From assembly GCA_031381645.1 (NCBI GenBank), contig JANMYB010000088.1, positions 1-47,357 of the forward strand: a stretch of 47,357 nt of DNA, written 5' to 3'. A program made the translations under genes and the position numbers. Below the pieces are notes generated by a model, which worked only from the letters and a program-made list of their open reading frames with translations, searched no databases and was not told where the DNA came from. This document shows, in pieces, positions 1 to 8,267 of the stretch. The DNA is from Methylotenera_A sp031381645. GTDB taxonomy: Bacteria; Pseudomonadota; Gammaproteobacteria; Burkholderiales; Methylophilaceae. Position 1 is the stretch's first letter. Every line of letters begins with the position of its first letter.

Positions 1-1110
1 AATCGAAGCCAGCGTTTGGTTCTCTTTTTGAATCTCCACACCTTCTTTGGCCTCCACCGCTTGATGCAAGCCATCCGACCATCTGCGGCCTGGCATTTTG
101 CGCCCAGAAAATTCATCTACAATAATGATTTCGTTCTTTTCAACCACATAATGCTGGTCACGTTTAAACAGATTTTGCGCGCGTAATGAGGCGTATAAAT
201 GGTGCACCAAGGTAATATTGGCGGGCTCGTACAAACTAGCACCTTCTGCCATTAACCCAGACTTTGCTAAAATCGCTTCAGCATTTTCATGCCCAGCCTC
301 AGACATAGTCACGGTTTGCGCTTTTTCATCCACCCAATAGTCGCCATCACCATCTTCGACTTTTTGCGCGCTTAACTGCAAAGCCACCGCATTAATTTGG
401 CTATATAAATCAATGCTATGCTCAGCTTGACCAGAAATAATCAGCGGAGTACGAGCTTCATCAATCAAAATCGAATCGACTTCATCCACCAGCGCGTAAC
501 TTAGAGCGCGTTGTGTACGCTCGCCAGCCGTAAACACCATATTGTCGCGCAAGTAATCAAAGCCAAATTCGTTATTGGTGCCATAGGTAATATCAGCAGC
601 GTAGGCCTGCTGTTTAGCATCGTGCGGCATTTGCGATAAGTTAATACCCACCGAAAGACCTAGGAAGTTGTAAAGCTTACCCATCCATTCAGCGTCGCGC
701 TTAGCAAGGTAATCATTCACCGTCACCACATGCACGCCTTTGCCTGTAATCGCGTTCAAATATACGGGCAGTGTCGCCACCAGCGTTTTACCTTCGCCGG
801 TTCGCATTTCGGCGATTTTCCCCGCGTTAAGCACCATACCGCCTATCATCTGCACATCAAAATGACGCATTTCAAGCGCGCGTACGCTGCCTTCACGCAC
901 TACTGCAAAAGCTTCTGGCAATAGTTTTTCTAAACTTTCGCCTGCTGTAAAACGTTGTTTGAACTCTTCTGTTTTCGCGCGCAACGCATCGTCACTAAGC
1001 GCTTGCATGGCAGGCTCTAGCGCATTAATCTCTTTGACTTTTTGGGCGTACTGCTTAACAAGTCTATCGTTTCGACTACCGAGAAATTTTCTGAACAACG
1101 TGGATAACAT
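1..1110 (-). CDS. secA: Preprotein translocase ATPase SecA (partial, N-terminal 370 residues)
   Basis: SecA is the cytoplasmic ATPase that drives unfolded preproteins through SecYEG. The reading frame is open from an ATG at 1110 to the window edge, so the C-terminal part lies outside. The translation starts MLSTLFRKFLGSRNDR and contains the Walker A motif (MRTGEGKT) and the DEVDSILIDEARTPLIISG segment with its DEVD Walker B box, followed by the start of the preprotein cross-linking domain. No convincing Shine-Dalgarno precedes the ATG; an 8-bp hairpin lies 14 nt upstream instead. The next upstream gene on this strand is an M23 peptidase, an arrangement I associate with betaproteobacteria. Identity is certain. 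Confidence 0.97.
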   Translation of the reverse strand, partial: MLSTLFRKFLGSRNDRLVKQYAQKVKEINALEPAMQALSDDALRAKTEEFKQRFTAGESLEKLLPEAFAVVREGSVRALEMRHFDVQMIGGMVLNAGKIAEMRTGEGKTLVATLPVYLNAITGKGVHVVTVNDYLAKRDAEWMGKLYNFLGLSVGINLSQMPHDAKQQAYAADITYGTNNEFGFDYLRDNMVFTAGERTQRALSYALVDEVDSILIDEARTPLIISGQAEHSIDLYSQINAVALQLSAQKVEDGDGDYWVDEKAQTVTMSEAGHENAEAILAKSGLMAEGASLYEPANITLVHHLYASLRAQNLFKRDQHYVVEKNEIIIVDEFSGRKMPGRRWSDGLHQAVEAKEGVEIQKENQTLASI

Positions 1111-1124
1111 GAAAAGACACCGAC

Positions 1125-1142
1125 TTTCCGAGACCTCGGAAA
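1125..1142 (-). promoter_or_regulatory. Hairpin in the secA leader
   Basis: The sequence TTTCCGAG-ac-CTCGGAAA is a perfect 8-bp inverted repeat with a 2-nt centre, 14 nt from the secA start codon. No U-tract follows it on the secA strand, so it is not an obvious terminator. It could affect ribosome access to secA, which lacks a clear Shine-Dalgarno, or be a protein-binding palindrome. The rest of the 117-nt gap to the next gene holds only a run of seven G (plus strand, near 1180) and AT-rich DNA. Confidence 0.45.
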
Positions 1143-1227
1143 CCTCTATTTAGATTAGATGAAAATACTTCTGTTTATTTGGGGGGGTTATTGCAGTTTT
1201 CAATGTTAATTATTCAATTCAATCACA

Positions 1228-2154
1228 TTAACTGGCATTTTTTTGTAAATATTGACGCGGATCTAACGAGTTGCCATTAAGTCGAATTTCATAATGCAAA
1301 TGCGGCCCAGTCGAGCGCCCAGTGCTACCTACCAAAGCGACCACTTGACCTTTTACCACGCGCTCCCCCACCTTAACTAGCAATTTTGAAGCGTGTGCAT
1401 AGCGCGTTTCTAACCCTGCGCCATGGTCAATCTTGACCATATTACCATAAGCGTGTGTCAATTCTGCGGCAGCCACAATGCCATCAGCCGCCGCACGTAT
1501 CGGCGTACCAGTGTTTGCGGTGAAATCTAAACCTTCGTGAAATGCCTTACTACCGTTAAAAGGGTCGATGCGCCAGCCGTAGCTGGATGAATTATAAGCA
1601 GCGCCAATCGGACTGCTATTAGGCAACATGTCTTTCAGTACGCTTTGCTGCAGAACTTTCGCCTCGATGCTACTCATAGAATCGTCGCGCGCATCCACGG
1701 CCTTTGTAAGCTCTAGTATGGCCACTTGTAAATCTAGCTCTGTCATTGGGCGTGCATTTATGAGTGGTCCGCCGCGATTGGCAGGCAATAAATTGTCAAT
1801 CTGTAAATTTTTTGTTGGTTTTAGATTGGTTTTTTTACCTGCTTTAGCGTCTTTTTCACCCGCCAATTTAGCCAAACGTTGGCTTTGAGCGTCCAAACGC
1901 ATCATGCGCGCTTGTAGCTCTCCGAGCTCTTTGGCGTAAGCATCTAAGTGCACTTGTGATGAAATAATGCTGCTTTTAAGTTGCGGTGGCAATAGCGCTT
2001 TCATCCCTTGCTCTTGAATATTACTTTTGGGCGTAATAAATAATAACGTCAACAAAACTGGCACCAATACCAAACCAGCGATTAAAACGCCAGCCTGTAG
2101 TACAGATAGGCTTTTGGCTTTTGCCATTTTGTTAGAAACTAAAATTATATTCAT
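1228..2154 (-). CDS. M23 family metallopeptidase, membrane-anchored
   Basis: Predicted LytM-type zinc endopeptidase that cuts peptidoglycan cross-bridges or regulates amidases. The 308-residue product has one N-terminal membrane segment (about residues 16-40), a helical, probably coiled-coil stalk (about 50-110) and a C-terminal peptidase M23 domain. Zinc ligands are visible in HEGLDF and in the HLHYE motif, with YGNMVKIDHG and YAHASKL between them, so the active site looks intact. The domain faces the periplasm. An in-frame Met at residue 10 is an alternative start. It is divergent from dciA with only 35 nt between the start codons and lies upstream of secA. Confidence 0.9.
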   Translation of the reverse strand: MNIILVSNKMAKAKSLSVLQAGVLIAGLVLVPVLLTLLFITPKSNIQEQGMKALLPPQLKSSIISSQVHLDAYAKELGELQARMMRLDAQSQRLAKLAGEKDAKAGKKTNLKPTKNLQIDNLLPANRGGPLINARPMTELDLQVAILELTKAVDARDDSMSSIEAKVLQQSVLKDMLPNSSPIGAAYNSSSYGWRIDPFNGSKAFHEGLDFTANTGTPIRAAADGIVAAAELTHAYGNMVKIDHGAGLETRYAHASKLLVKVGERVVKGQVVALVGSTGRSTGPHLHYEIRLNGNSLDPRQYLQKNAS

Positions 2155-2189
2155 AAGATATTATTTATCAGTTTTAGTTACAATTCATT

Positions 2190-2645
2190 ATGCGTAAAAT
2201 TAACGCCTTATTTTCAGAAAACGGCGAGCTTAACAATCTCGCCAAAAACGTGCAAGTTCACAAAAATTTGCAACAACTTTGGCATGCGGCCTCGCCTAAA
2301 ATATTAAACCAAAACAGCTTTGCCAGCCGCCTAAACAATGGCCAACTCACGGTTTACGCTGACAGTTCAATCGTTGCCAGCAAAATCAAACTGACGCAAG
2401 CTAGCTTATTGAAGCAATTACAAAATTTGCAAATAAGCGACCCTTTGTTTAGGGAATGTAAAGTTACTGCAATTAGCGTTAAAGTGCAAGTAAAATCTCG
2501 CCCAAAACCCATTATAAAAACACCGCGCAAGCTCTCAAACCATGCCGCAACTAGCTTAAAAAATCTAGCAGAAGACTTGTTAACCAAAAACAAGGACACT
2601 TCACCTCTCGCAGACAAATTAAACGCTTTAGCACGCAAAACCTAG
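2190..2645 (+). CDS. dciA: DUF721/DciA-family protein (probable replicative helicase loader)
   Basis: The 151-residue protein has an N-terminal DUF721 region with the core VHKNLQQLWHAASPKIL and the strand segment NGQLTVYADSSIVASKI, then a basic linker and a helical tail. DUF721 proteins are the DciA family, proposed to help load DnaB helicase in bacteria without DnaC or DnaI. Position beside an M23 peptidase and secA is typical for betaproteobacteria. Its stop is followed after 2 nt by the GTG of the next gene, suggesting co-transcription. Function is from family knowledge; the assignment itself is fairly firm. Confidence 0.8.
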   Translation: MRKINALFSENGELNNLAKNVQVHKNLQQLWHAASPKILNQNSFASRLNNGQLTVYADSSIVASKIKLTQASLLKQLQNLQISDPLFRECKVTAISVKVQVKSRPKPIIKTPRKLSNHAATSLKNLAEDLLTKNKDTSPLADKLNALARKT

Positions 2646-2647
2646 CC

Positions 2648-3439
2648 GTGGAATATTTACTTTACTTAGTCACGGGACTTTTTACGGGTTTGCTCTCAGG
2701 CTTGCTGGGGGTGGGCGGGGGTCTGATTATGGTTCCCGTACTTAGCTTTGTTTTTGCTAGATTGAGCTTCCCAATCAGTTACATCATGCAAATGGCACTT
2801 GGCACTTCTCTAGCGGTGATTATTATCACCTCAATCGCCTCTAGTCGGGCGCACCATAGCCACCAGAACGTCGATTGGGATGTTGTAAAAAAAATCGCGT
2901 TAGGCATTATGTTAGGCGCATTTTTGGGCAGTTTGGTTGCGGCAAAGTTTGATACCCACATGCTTAAAGCATTATTCATTTTCTATGTTTTTATAGTCGC
3001 TTTTCAAATCTTAAATGACTATATTCCAGACCCCTCGCGGATATTGCCTCCCAGGCCTGCTCTAGATTGTGTTGGTGCACTTATTGGTTGGGTTTCTAGC
3101 TTTGTGGGTATCGGTGGCGGCACGCTTTCGGTACCTTTTCTCATTTATTGCAACATCAATACCAAACGCGCGATCGGTACTAGTAGCGCCATCGGTTTGC
3201 CTATTGCGCTCGCTGGTACAGTCGGCTATATCGTATCTGGGCTACAAATTTCAGAGTTACCAAGCAAAAGTCTAGGTTTTGTTTACTTGCCTGCACTTGT
3301 CATTATTGCTTCTGCCAGCCTCATCAGTGCGCCTATTGGAGCGGTTTTGGTACAAAAACTAGCCGTAAATAAATTAAAGAAAATATTTGCCCTATTATTA
3401 ATCATCATTGGCTGCAAAATGTTGTTTGACGTATTGTAG
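2648..3439 (+). CDS. TauE/SafE (TSUP) family membrane transporter
   Basis: This 263-residue integral membrane protein shows the internal duplication of the TSUP family: GLLGVGGGLIMVPVL near the N-terminus and SSFVGIGGGTLSVPFL in the second half. Each precedes several hydrophobic segments, eight or so in total. The family exports or imports sulfur-containing anions and small organic acids; the substrate cannot be read from sequence. It starts with GTG, 2 nt after the dciA stop, so translation is probably coupled. The 150 nt after its stop carry no gene and form the hppA leader. Confidence 0.85.
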   Translation: MEYLLYLVTGLFTGLLSGLLGVGGGLIMVPVLSFVFARLSFPISYIMQMALGTSLAVIIITSIASSRAHHSHQNVDWDVVKKIALGIMLGAFLGSLVAAKFDTHMLKALFIFYVFIVAFQILNDYIPDPSRILPPRPALDCVGALIGWVSSFVGIGGGTLSVPFLIYCNINTKRAIGTSSAIGLPIALAGTVGYIVSGLQISELPSKSLGFVYLPALVIIASASLISAPIGAVLVQKLAVNKLKKIFALLLIIIGCKMLFDVL

Positions 3440-3589
3440 CTCGCCCGCGCAAGTGGTTGTCGCGCTTCACTATTAATGCCATAATGCCGTGCGTTGTTAC
3501 AAAATAATTACATTTTTACAACTATGCAGTTTTATACAAAATTTAGTTTCGTTTCGATTCAAATTTACAAAAATAGATAGGGAGAAGTC

Positions 3590-5623
3590 ATGTCAGTTGC
3601 ACTAATGATTGCCATTGCAGCCGCTGTTTTAGCGGTATTGTATGGCGTAGTAATGAGTAAATGGATTACCAATCTACCGGCCGGCAATGCGCGCATGCAA
3701 GAAATTGCTGGTGCAATTCAACAAGGTGCCGCGGCTTATTTGGCACGTCAATATAAAACCATCACCATGGTGGGCATCGTGTTAGCCATTTTAGTAGCGG
3801 TGTTTTTAGGCACTACGACAGCAATTGGCTTTGTGTTGGGTGCTTTGTTATCTGGTGCTTGCGGTTTTATTGGTATGAATGTCTCTGTGAAAGCCAATGT
3901 GCGCACTGCACAAGCGGCCACAGGCGGCATTGCTCCTGCTTTCGACGTGGCATTTAAAGGCGGTGCGGTAACTGGCATGTTGGTAGTCGGTTTAGGTTTG
4001 TTTGGCGTAGCTGGTTTTTACTGGTTTTTAGGTGGCGAATCCGCAACCAACTTAGATCCATTGATTGGCCTAGCTTTTGGCTCTTCACTCATCTCAATCT
4101 TCGCGCGTTTAGGCGGCGGTATCTTTACTAAAGGCGCAGACGTAGGCGCAGATTTAGTGGGCAAAGTTGAAGCAGGCATTCCAGAAGATGATCCGCGCAA
4201 CCCCGCAGTAATTGCCGATAACGTTGGCGACAACGTGGGCGATTGTGCAGGTATGGCAGCTGATTTGTTCGAAACTTATGCGGTCACGCTCATCGCCACC
4301 ATGGTACTAGGTCATTTGCTAATTACCGAATCTGGCGCAAACGGTATCATTTATCCGTTAATGCTGGGAGCAGTTTCTATCGTAGCTTCTATTATCGGCT
4401 GCTTCTTTGTTAAAGCCTCACCTGGCATGAAAAACGTGATGCCAGCCTTGTACAAAGGCTTAGCGGTTGCGGGCGTGTTGTCACTTATCGCGTTCTATTT
4501 TGTCACCATGAAAATGTTCCCAGATGGCTTAACAGCAGGTGACTTAGTCATCTCTGCCAACCAATTATTCGGTGCATGTGCAGTGGGCTTAATATTAACT
4601 GCGGCTTTGGTGTGGATTACTGAATACTACACTGGCACACAATATGCGCCTGTGCAGCACGTGGCGCAAGCCTCAACCACTGGCCATGCAACTAATATTA
4701 TTGCAGGCATTGGTATTTCAATGAAATCAACGGCTTGGCCAGTACTTTCTGTATGTTTGGCAATTTGGACATCGTACCACTTAGGCGGTTTGTATGGCAT
4801 CGCGATTGCCGCGACTTCAATGTTGAGCATGGCGGGTATTGTAGTGGCTTTAGATGCGTACGGGCCGATTACGGACAACGCTGGCGGCATTGCCGAAATG
4901 GCTGGTTTACCAGCCGAAGTGCGCGATGTCACTGACCCATTAGATGCGGTTGGCAACACCACAAAAGCTGTGACTAAAGGCTATGCCATTGGCTCTGCGG
5001 GCTTAGCGGCTTTGGTTTTATTTGCCGACTACACGCACAAACTTTCTGGCGCAGGCATTGATGTGAAATTTGATTTAAGCGACCCAATGGTGATTATCGG
5101 CTTGTTTATTGGCGGTTTAATTCCCTTTCTATTCGCCGCAATGGCAATGGAAGCGGTTGGTCGCGCAGCTGGTGCAGTGGTAGAAGAAGTACGCCGCCAG
5201 TTCCGCGATATTAAAGGGATTATGGAGGGTACTGCTAAACCAGAATACGGCAAAGCGGTGGACATGCTAACGACTGCGGCAATTAAAGAAATGATGATTC
5301 CATCGCTCTTACCAGTTGCAGTGCCAATTGCTGTCGGCTTGCTATTAGGTCCAGTGGCGCTTGGCGGCTTGTTAATGGGCACGATTGTCACAGGTTTGTT
5401 CGTAGCAATCTCGATGTGTACTGGCGGCGGCGCGTGGGATAATGCCAAGAAATATATCGAAGATGGCAACCACGGTGGCAAAGGTTCAGATGCGCACAAG
5501 GCGGCTGTGACCGGCGACACCGTTGGTGACCCATACAAAGATACGGCTGGCCCTGCAGTGAACCCGCTCATTAAAATTATCAACATTGTGGCCTTGTTAA
5601 TTGTGCCGCTATTACATATGTAA
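3590..5623 (+). CDS. hppA: Membrane proton-pumping pyrophosphatase, K+-independent type
   Basis: HppA couples PPi hydrolysis to proton transport across the inner membrane. The 677-residue protein has about 16 membrane segments. The catalytic loop is complete: DVGADLVGKVEAGIPEDDPR, then NVGDNVGDCAGMAADLFE, and a C-terminal GDTVGDPYKDTAGPAVNPL. In the subtype-deciding motif GNTTKAVTKG, Lys459 and Thr462 replace the Ala and Gly/Ala of K+-dependent enzymes; known biochemistry of the family ties this to K+-independent H+ pumping. A good Shine-Dalgarno (GGGAGA) precedes the ATG and a strong terminator follows. A soluble pyrophosphatase lies about 1 kb downstream in convergent orientation. Confidence 0.97.
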   Translation: MSVALMIAIAAAVLAVLYGVVMSKWITNLPAGNARMQEIAGAIQQGAAAYLARQYKTITMVGIVLAILVAVFLGTTTAIGFVLGALLSGACGFIGMNVSVKANVRTAQAATGGIAPAFDVAFKGGAVTGMLVVGLGLFGVAGFYWFLGGESATNLDPLIGLAFGSSLISIFARLGGGIFTKGADVGADLVGKVEAGIPEDDPRNPAVIADNVGDNVGDCAGMAADLFETYAVTLIATMVLGHLLITESGANGIIYPLMLGAVSIVASIIGCFFVKASPGMKNVMPALYKGLAVAGVLSLIAFYFVTMKMFPDGLTAGDLVISANQLFGACAVGLILTAALVWITEYYTGTQYAPVQHVAQASTTGHATNIIAGIGISMKSTAWPVLSVCLAIWTSYHLGGLYGIAIAATSMLSMAGIVVALDAYGPITDNAGGIAEMAGLPAEVRDVTDPLDAVGNTTKAVTKGYAIGSAGLAALVLFADYTHKLSGAGIDVKFDLSDPMVIIGLFIGGLIPFLFAAMAMEAVGRAAGAVVEEVRRQFRDIKGIMEGTAKPEYGKAVDMLTTAAIKEMMIPSLLPVAVPIAVGLLLGPVALGGLLMGTIVTGLFVAISMCTGGGAWDNAKKYIEDGNHGGKGSDAHKAAVTGDTVGDPYKDTAGPAVNPLIKIINIVALLIVPLLHM

Positions 5624-5654
5624 TCATTGGCACATGTAACATTGCAATTGTTGT

Positions 5655-5688
5655 AATAAAAAAGGCGACTCAAGTCGCCTTTTTTATT
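5655..5688 (+). terminator. Intrinsic terminator after hppA
   Basis: A perfect inverted repeat with 16-bp arms (AATAAAAAAGGCGACT and its complement) around a 2-nt centre. The GC-rich core GGCGACT is followed by six T. It sits 31 nt after the hppA stop. Because the A-tract on the other side mirrors the T-tract it could also stop transcription from the right. Confidence 0.92.
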
Positions 5689-5723
5689 ACACTGTCATTT
5701 ATAACAATTATCAAAAGACATCT

Positions 5724-6419
5724 ATGTTAAGACATTCAGAATTTCATCGCTCACATCGTATTGGCTGGCTACGTGCGGCTGTGCTAGGTGCTAACGATGG
5801 CATTGTATCCACCGCCAGCTTGATTATTGGCGTTGCGGCGGCACATGCCTCGCAAGCTTCTATTTTTCTTACTGGCGTAGCTGGCTTGGTGGCTGGCGCA
5901 ATGTCGATGGCAGCAGGTGAATACGTTTCTGTCAGCTCGCAATCAGATACCGAAACGGCTGATTTAGCCAAAGAACGATTAGAATTAGAAACCGATCAAG
6001 AAAGTGAGCTGAAAGAACTCACTGGAATCTACATGGCGCGTGGCTTAACACCAGACTTAGCACACAAAGTTGCTGTGGAATTAACCAGGCACGATGCGCT
6101 AGGCGCACATGCACGCGACGAGCTTGGGATTAACGAAATGATGAACGCGCGCCCAGTGCAGGCTGCGCTCGCCTCTGCGCTCTCCTTTGCAGTCGGTGCT
6201 ACCTTACCTTTATTAATTGCGTATACCGCCCCCCACGCAAATACAGTACTTTATGTGGCTATTATGTCTCTGATTTTTTTAGCAGCACTTGGTGGTTTAG
6301 CCGCAAAAGCTGGTGGTGCAAATATGTGGAATGGAGCAAGCCGCGTGGCTTTTTGGGGGATGCTCGCAATGGCTGCCACTGCTGGTGTTGGTAGTTTATT
6401 TGGGGTGGTTGCTACTTAA
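5724..6419 (+). CDS. VIT1/CCC1-family iron/manganese transporter
   Basis: The 231-residue protein carries the VIT1/CCC1 signature LRAAVLGANDGIVSTASLI in its first membrane helix, then MSMAAGEYVSVSSQSDTE, a charged cytosolic segment rich in Glu (about residues 75-135), and three more helices to the C-terminus. Family members move Fe2+ or Mn2+ out of the cytosol. The bacterial form here lacks a ferritin-like N-terminal domain. It is separated from hppA by a strong terminator, so it has its own promoter in the 35 nt before it or depends on read-through. Which metal it moves is not visible. Confidence 0.88.
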   Translation: MLRHSEFHRSHRIGWLRAAVLGANDGIVSTASLIIGVAAAHASQASIFLTGVAGLVAGAMSMAAGEYVSVSSQSDTETADLAKERLELETDQESELKELTGIYMARGLTPDLAHKVAVELTRHDALGAHARDELGINEMMNARPVQAALASALSFAVGATLPLLIAYTAPHANTVLYVAIMSLIFLAALGGLAAKAGGANMWNGASRVAFWGMLAMAATAGVGSLFGVVAT

Positions 6420-6450
6420 GTTATTTCAAGCAGATCATTAAAAACACCTG

Positions 6451-6490
6451 CCCTGCAGCTAAATACCCATAGGAGTTGCAGGGTATTTTT
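6451..6490 (+). terminator. Probable terminator after the VIT1-type gene
   Basis: Arms CCCTGCAGCT and AGTTGCAGGG pair over 10 bp (one G-U) around a 13-nt loop and are followed by TATTTTTG. It lies about 30 nt after the stop codon of the transporter gene. The rest of the 264-nt gap to ppa is filled mainly by the repeat element at 6556-6685. Confidence 0.65.
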
Positions 6491-6555
6491 GAAATTTACG
6501 TATCTAATAAAAGGCATTATTGACTCTTTTAATGTGACAACCACCTAATCTACTC

Positions 6556-6685
6556 ATTCCAACTTCAGTTCGAAAGCAAGCCAAGGCGACAACAAGCGAA
6601 TGACGCAGACAGTACGCTTTTGATACAGCTAGAAAATGAGCGCGGCGGTCAACACAGTATTGCTGATGAAATGAAGATTGGAATT
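6556..6685. repeat. Dispersed repeat element, copy A (about 130 bp)
   Basis: Copy A runs from ATTCCAAC to GATTGGAATT and shares long blocks with the element at 21389-21514 in opposite orientation: CAGTTCGAA, CAAGGCGACAAC, GTCAACACAGTATTG and the terminal inverted repeat ATTCCAR..YTGGAAT. One end overlaps the ppa stop codon (6684-6686). No coding potential is evident. It behaves like a small non-autonomous mobile element or a conserved 3'-end element; I do not know a name for it. Confidence 0.75.
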
Positions 6686-7232
6686 AAAATGCAGGTTTGA
6701 CTTCGGCCGAATTATATCGCGCTACGCCATCCATAATTTCTTTATGCGCGTCTTCAATCCCAACCCAGCCCTCAATTTTCACCCATTTGCCTTTGTCTAG
6801 ATCTTTATAATGCTCAAAAAAGTGCGAGATCATTTCCAAGCGCCAAGGCGAAACATCTAAGTAAGTTTTTTGGTAAGCGTATAAACCACATACTTTTTCA
6901 ACAGGTACGGCCAATAATTTAGCATCGCCACCAGCTTCATCTGTCATTTGTAACATGCCTAGTGGACGGCAACGCACCACCACGCCTGGCAATAGTGGCA
7001 CTGGCGTAATCACCAGCACATCCACAGGGTCGCCATCATCGGCCAGCGTGTGCGGAATATAGCCATAATTACACGGATATTGCATGGAAGTGCCCATAAA
7101 GCGATCGACAAAAATTGCACCACTTTCTTTATCTACTTCATATTTCACAGGGTCGCCCTGCATGGGGATTTCGATAATCACGTTAAAATCATTGGGTAAG
7201 TCTTTGCCAGAAGGCACTTGGTTTAACGACAT
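6684..7232 (-). CDS. ppa: Soluble inorganic pyrophosphatase (family I)
   Basis: Hydrolyses PPi to phosphate in the cytoplasm, pulling biosynthetic reactions forward. The 182-residue length fits family I enzymes. The metal-binding signature DGDPVDV lies at residues 66-72, preceded by RFMGTSMQYPCNYGYIPHTL and followed by the conserved CRPLGMLQMTDEAGGDAK. A -10 like TATAAT (7261-7266 on the complement) and an AAGG Shine-Dalgarno precede the ATG. The gene coexists with the membrane pyrophosphatase hppA nearby. Its stop codon abuts a repeat element. Confidence 0.96.
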   Translation of the reverse strand: MSLNQVPSGKDLPNDFNVIIEIPMQGDPVKYEVDKESGAIFVDRFMGTSMQYPCNYGYIPHTLADDGDPVDVLVITPVPLLPGVVVRCRPLGMLQMTDEAGGDAKLLAVPVEKVCGLYAYQKTYLDVSPWRLEMISHFFEHYKDLDKGKWVKIEGWVGIEDAHKEIMDGVARYNSAEVKPAF

Positions 7233-7260
7233 GTTGAAAAAGCCTTGAACGAAAAATGCG

Positions 7261-7266
7261 ATTATA
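7261..7266 (-). promoter_or_regulatory. Candidate -10 element of ppa
   Basis: TATAAT on the minus strand, about 28 nt before the ppa start codon. No good -35 hexamer is seen at the usual distance, so the promoter call rests on the -10 and its position alone. Confidence 0.4.
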
Positions 7267-7321
7267 CGCCGAGATTGTTAATGATTTATTGCGAGAAAGC
7301 TTATGTATTATGTTTGCTTAA

Positions 7322-7966
7322 TTATTTAACAATGCCAAGGCGCTGCCAGCCTTTTTTAAGCAACACAACCAAGATAACTAGCCCCAAACCCGCAACAGTA
7401 ATTGCCCCTAAGTGATTTTTAACAATGGGAATATTACCAAAAAAGTATCCTGCAAGTACGCAAACCAAAACCCACAGTACCGCGCCAATACTGGCTGAAC
7501 GAGCAAATTTAAAAAAGTGCATTTGCGTCATGCCTGCCAAAAATGGTGCTAGCGTGCGGATGACAGGAAAAAACAGTGAGCCCAGAAAACCTTTTTCGCC
7601 ATGTTTATCATAAAAATCGCGCGTTTTATCAAGGGCGGATTGATTTGGCCATTTGAGATAATCCACAAAAAAAGCCTGCCCCACCGTGTTGCCTAGCCAA
7701 TAACCAGATAAACTGCCAAGAATAGCCGCTAAAATCAATGCCGCCAGCAGCAATAAAATATTGAGCTGCGAGGCAGCCCAGACTGCGCCACACACAAACA
7801 AAAATGGATTGGCTGGCAAAAAGAAAAATGGCAAAACACCAATTTGCAAAAATACTACCGCAAATAATATGATATATACTAGGTTGGCGTGCATAGCCAC
7901 CAGCTGCGGCAAATGCGCATCAAAATTCAGAATCATTTGCCACGTTTGTATCAAATAGTCCATCAT
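7322..7966 (-). CDS. DedA family membrane protein
   Basis: A 214-residue inner-membrane protein of the DedA (SNARE-associated/VTT) family, whose members flip lipids such as undecaprenyl phosphate and support envelope and pH homeostasis. The family features are FFLPANPFLFVCGAVWAAS and the FFPVIRTLAPFLAGMTQM block with its Arg and Gly. About five hydrophobic segments are present, ending in a basic tail. The start overlaps the stop of the upstream DUF1232 gene by 4 nt (ATGA), so the two are translated together. Which lipid is moved is not visible. Confidence 0.9.
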   Translation of the reverse strand: MMDYLIQTWQMILNFDAHLPQLVAMHANLVYIILFAVVFLQIGVLPFFFLPANPFLFVCGAVWAASQLNILLLLAALILAAILGSLSGYWLGNTVGQAFFVDYLKWPNQSALDKTRDFYDKHGEKGFLGSLFFPVIRTLAPFLAGMTQMHFFKFARSASIGAVLWVLVCVLAGYFFGNIPIVKNHLGAITVAGLGLVILVVLLKKGWQRLGIVK

Positions 7967-8235
7967 GCCTGGTCACCTTTACATGCCGCAATGACGTCTA
8001 TCGGCGTTAGTTTAAGCGCAAAGTATAACAGTAATGGAATAATCACCAGCTCATCTAACTGGCCGATGATAGGTAAAAAATCTGGGATTAAATCGAAGGG
8101 CATCATCACATAAACAATGGCTAGCCACAACAAGGCTTTGGCAAACCTTGGTGTTTGGGGATGTTGTTGCAAACGACGATAAAACGCAAATTCAGCTTTA
8201 AGTTGCGCTGCTATAGTTTTGAGTTTTTTTATCAC
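7963..8235 (-). CDS. DUF1232 (YkvA-like) small membrane protein
   Basis: The 90-residue product contains the DUF1232 core YVMMPFDLIPDFLPIIGQLD followed by a hydrophobic helix; function of the family is unknown. It begins with GTG (8235) without a clear Shine-Dalgarno, 32 nt after purC, and ends in a 4-nt overlap with dedA, so it belongs to the gap-pgk-purC transcription unit. Confidence 0.8.
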   Translation of the reverse strand: MIKKLKTIAAQLKAEFAFYRRLQQHPQTPRFAKALLWLAIVYVMMPFDLIPDFLPIIGQLDELVIIPLLLYFALKLTPIDVIAACKGDQA

Positions 8236-8267
8236 ACTTTTAGGAGTCTTCTCAAGCTAATTAGTTG

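Noticed and set aside
1180..1186. Run of seven G upstream of secA as a phase-variation tract
   Set aside because: It lies in a non-coding gap at no clear promoter position and is short; nothing supports variation.
5029..5673. Open frame antisense to the 3' end of hppA (214 codons)
   Set aside because: Shadow of a conserved membrane protein; it runs through the hppA terminator and has no family resemblance.
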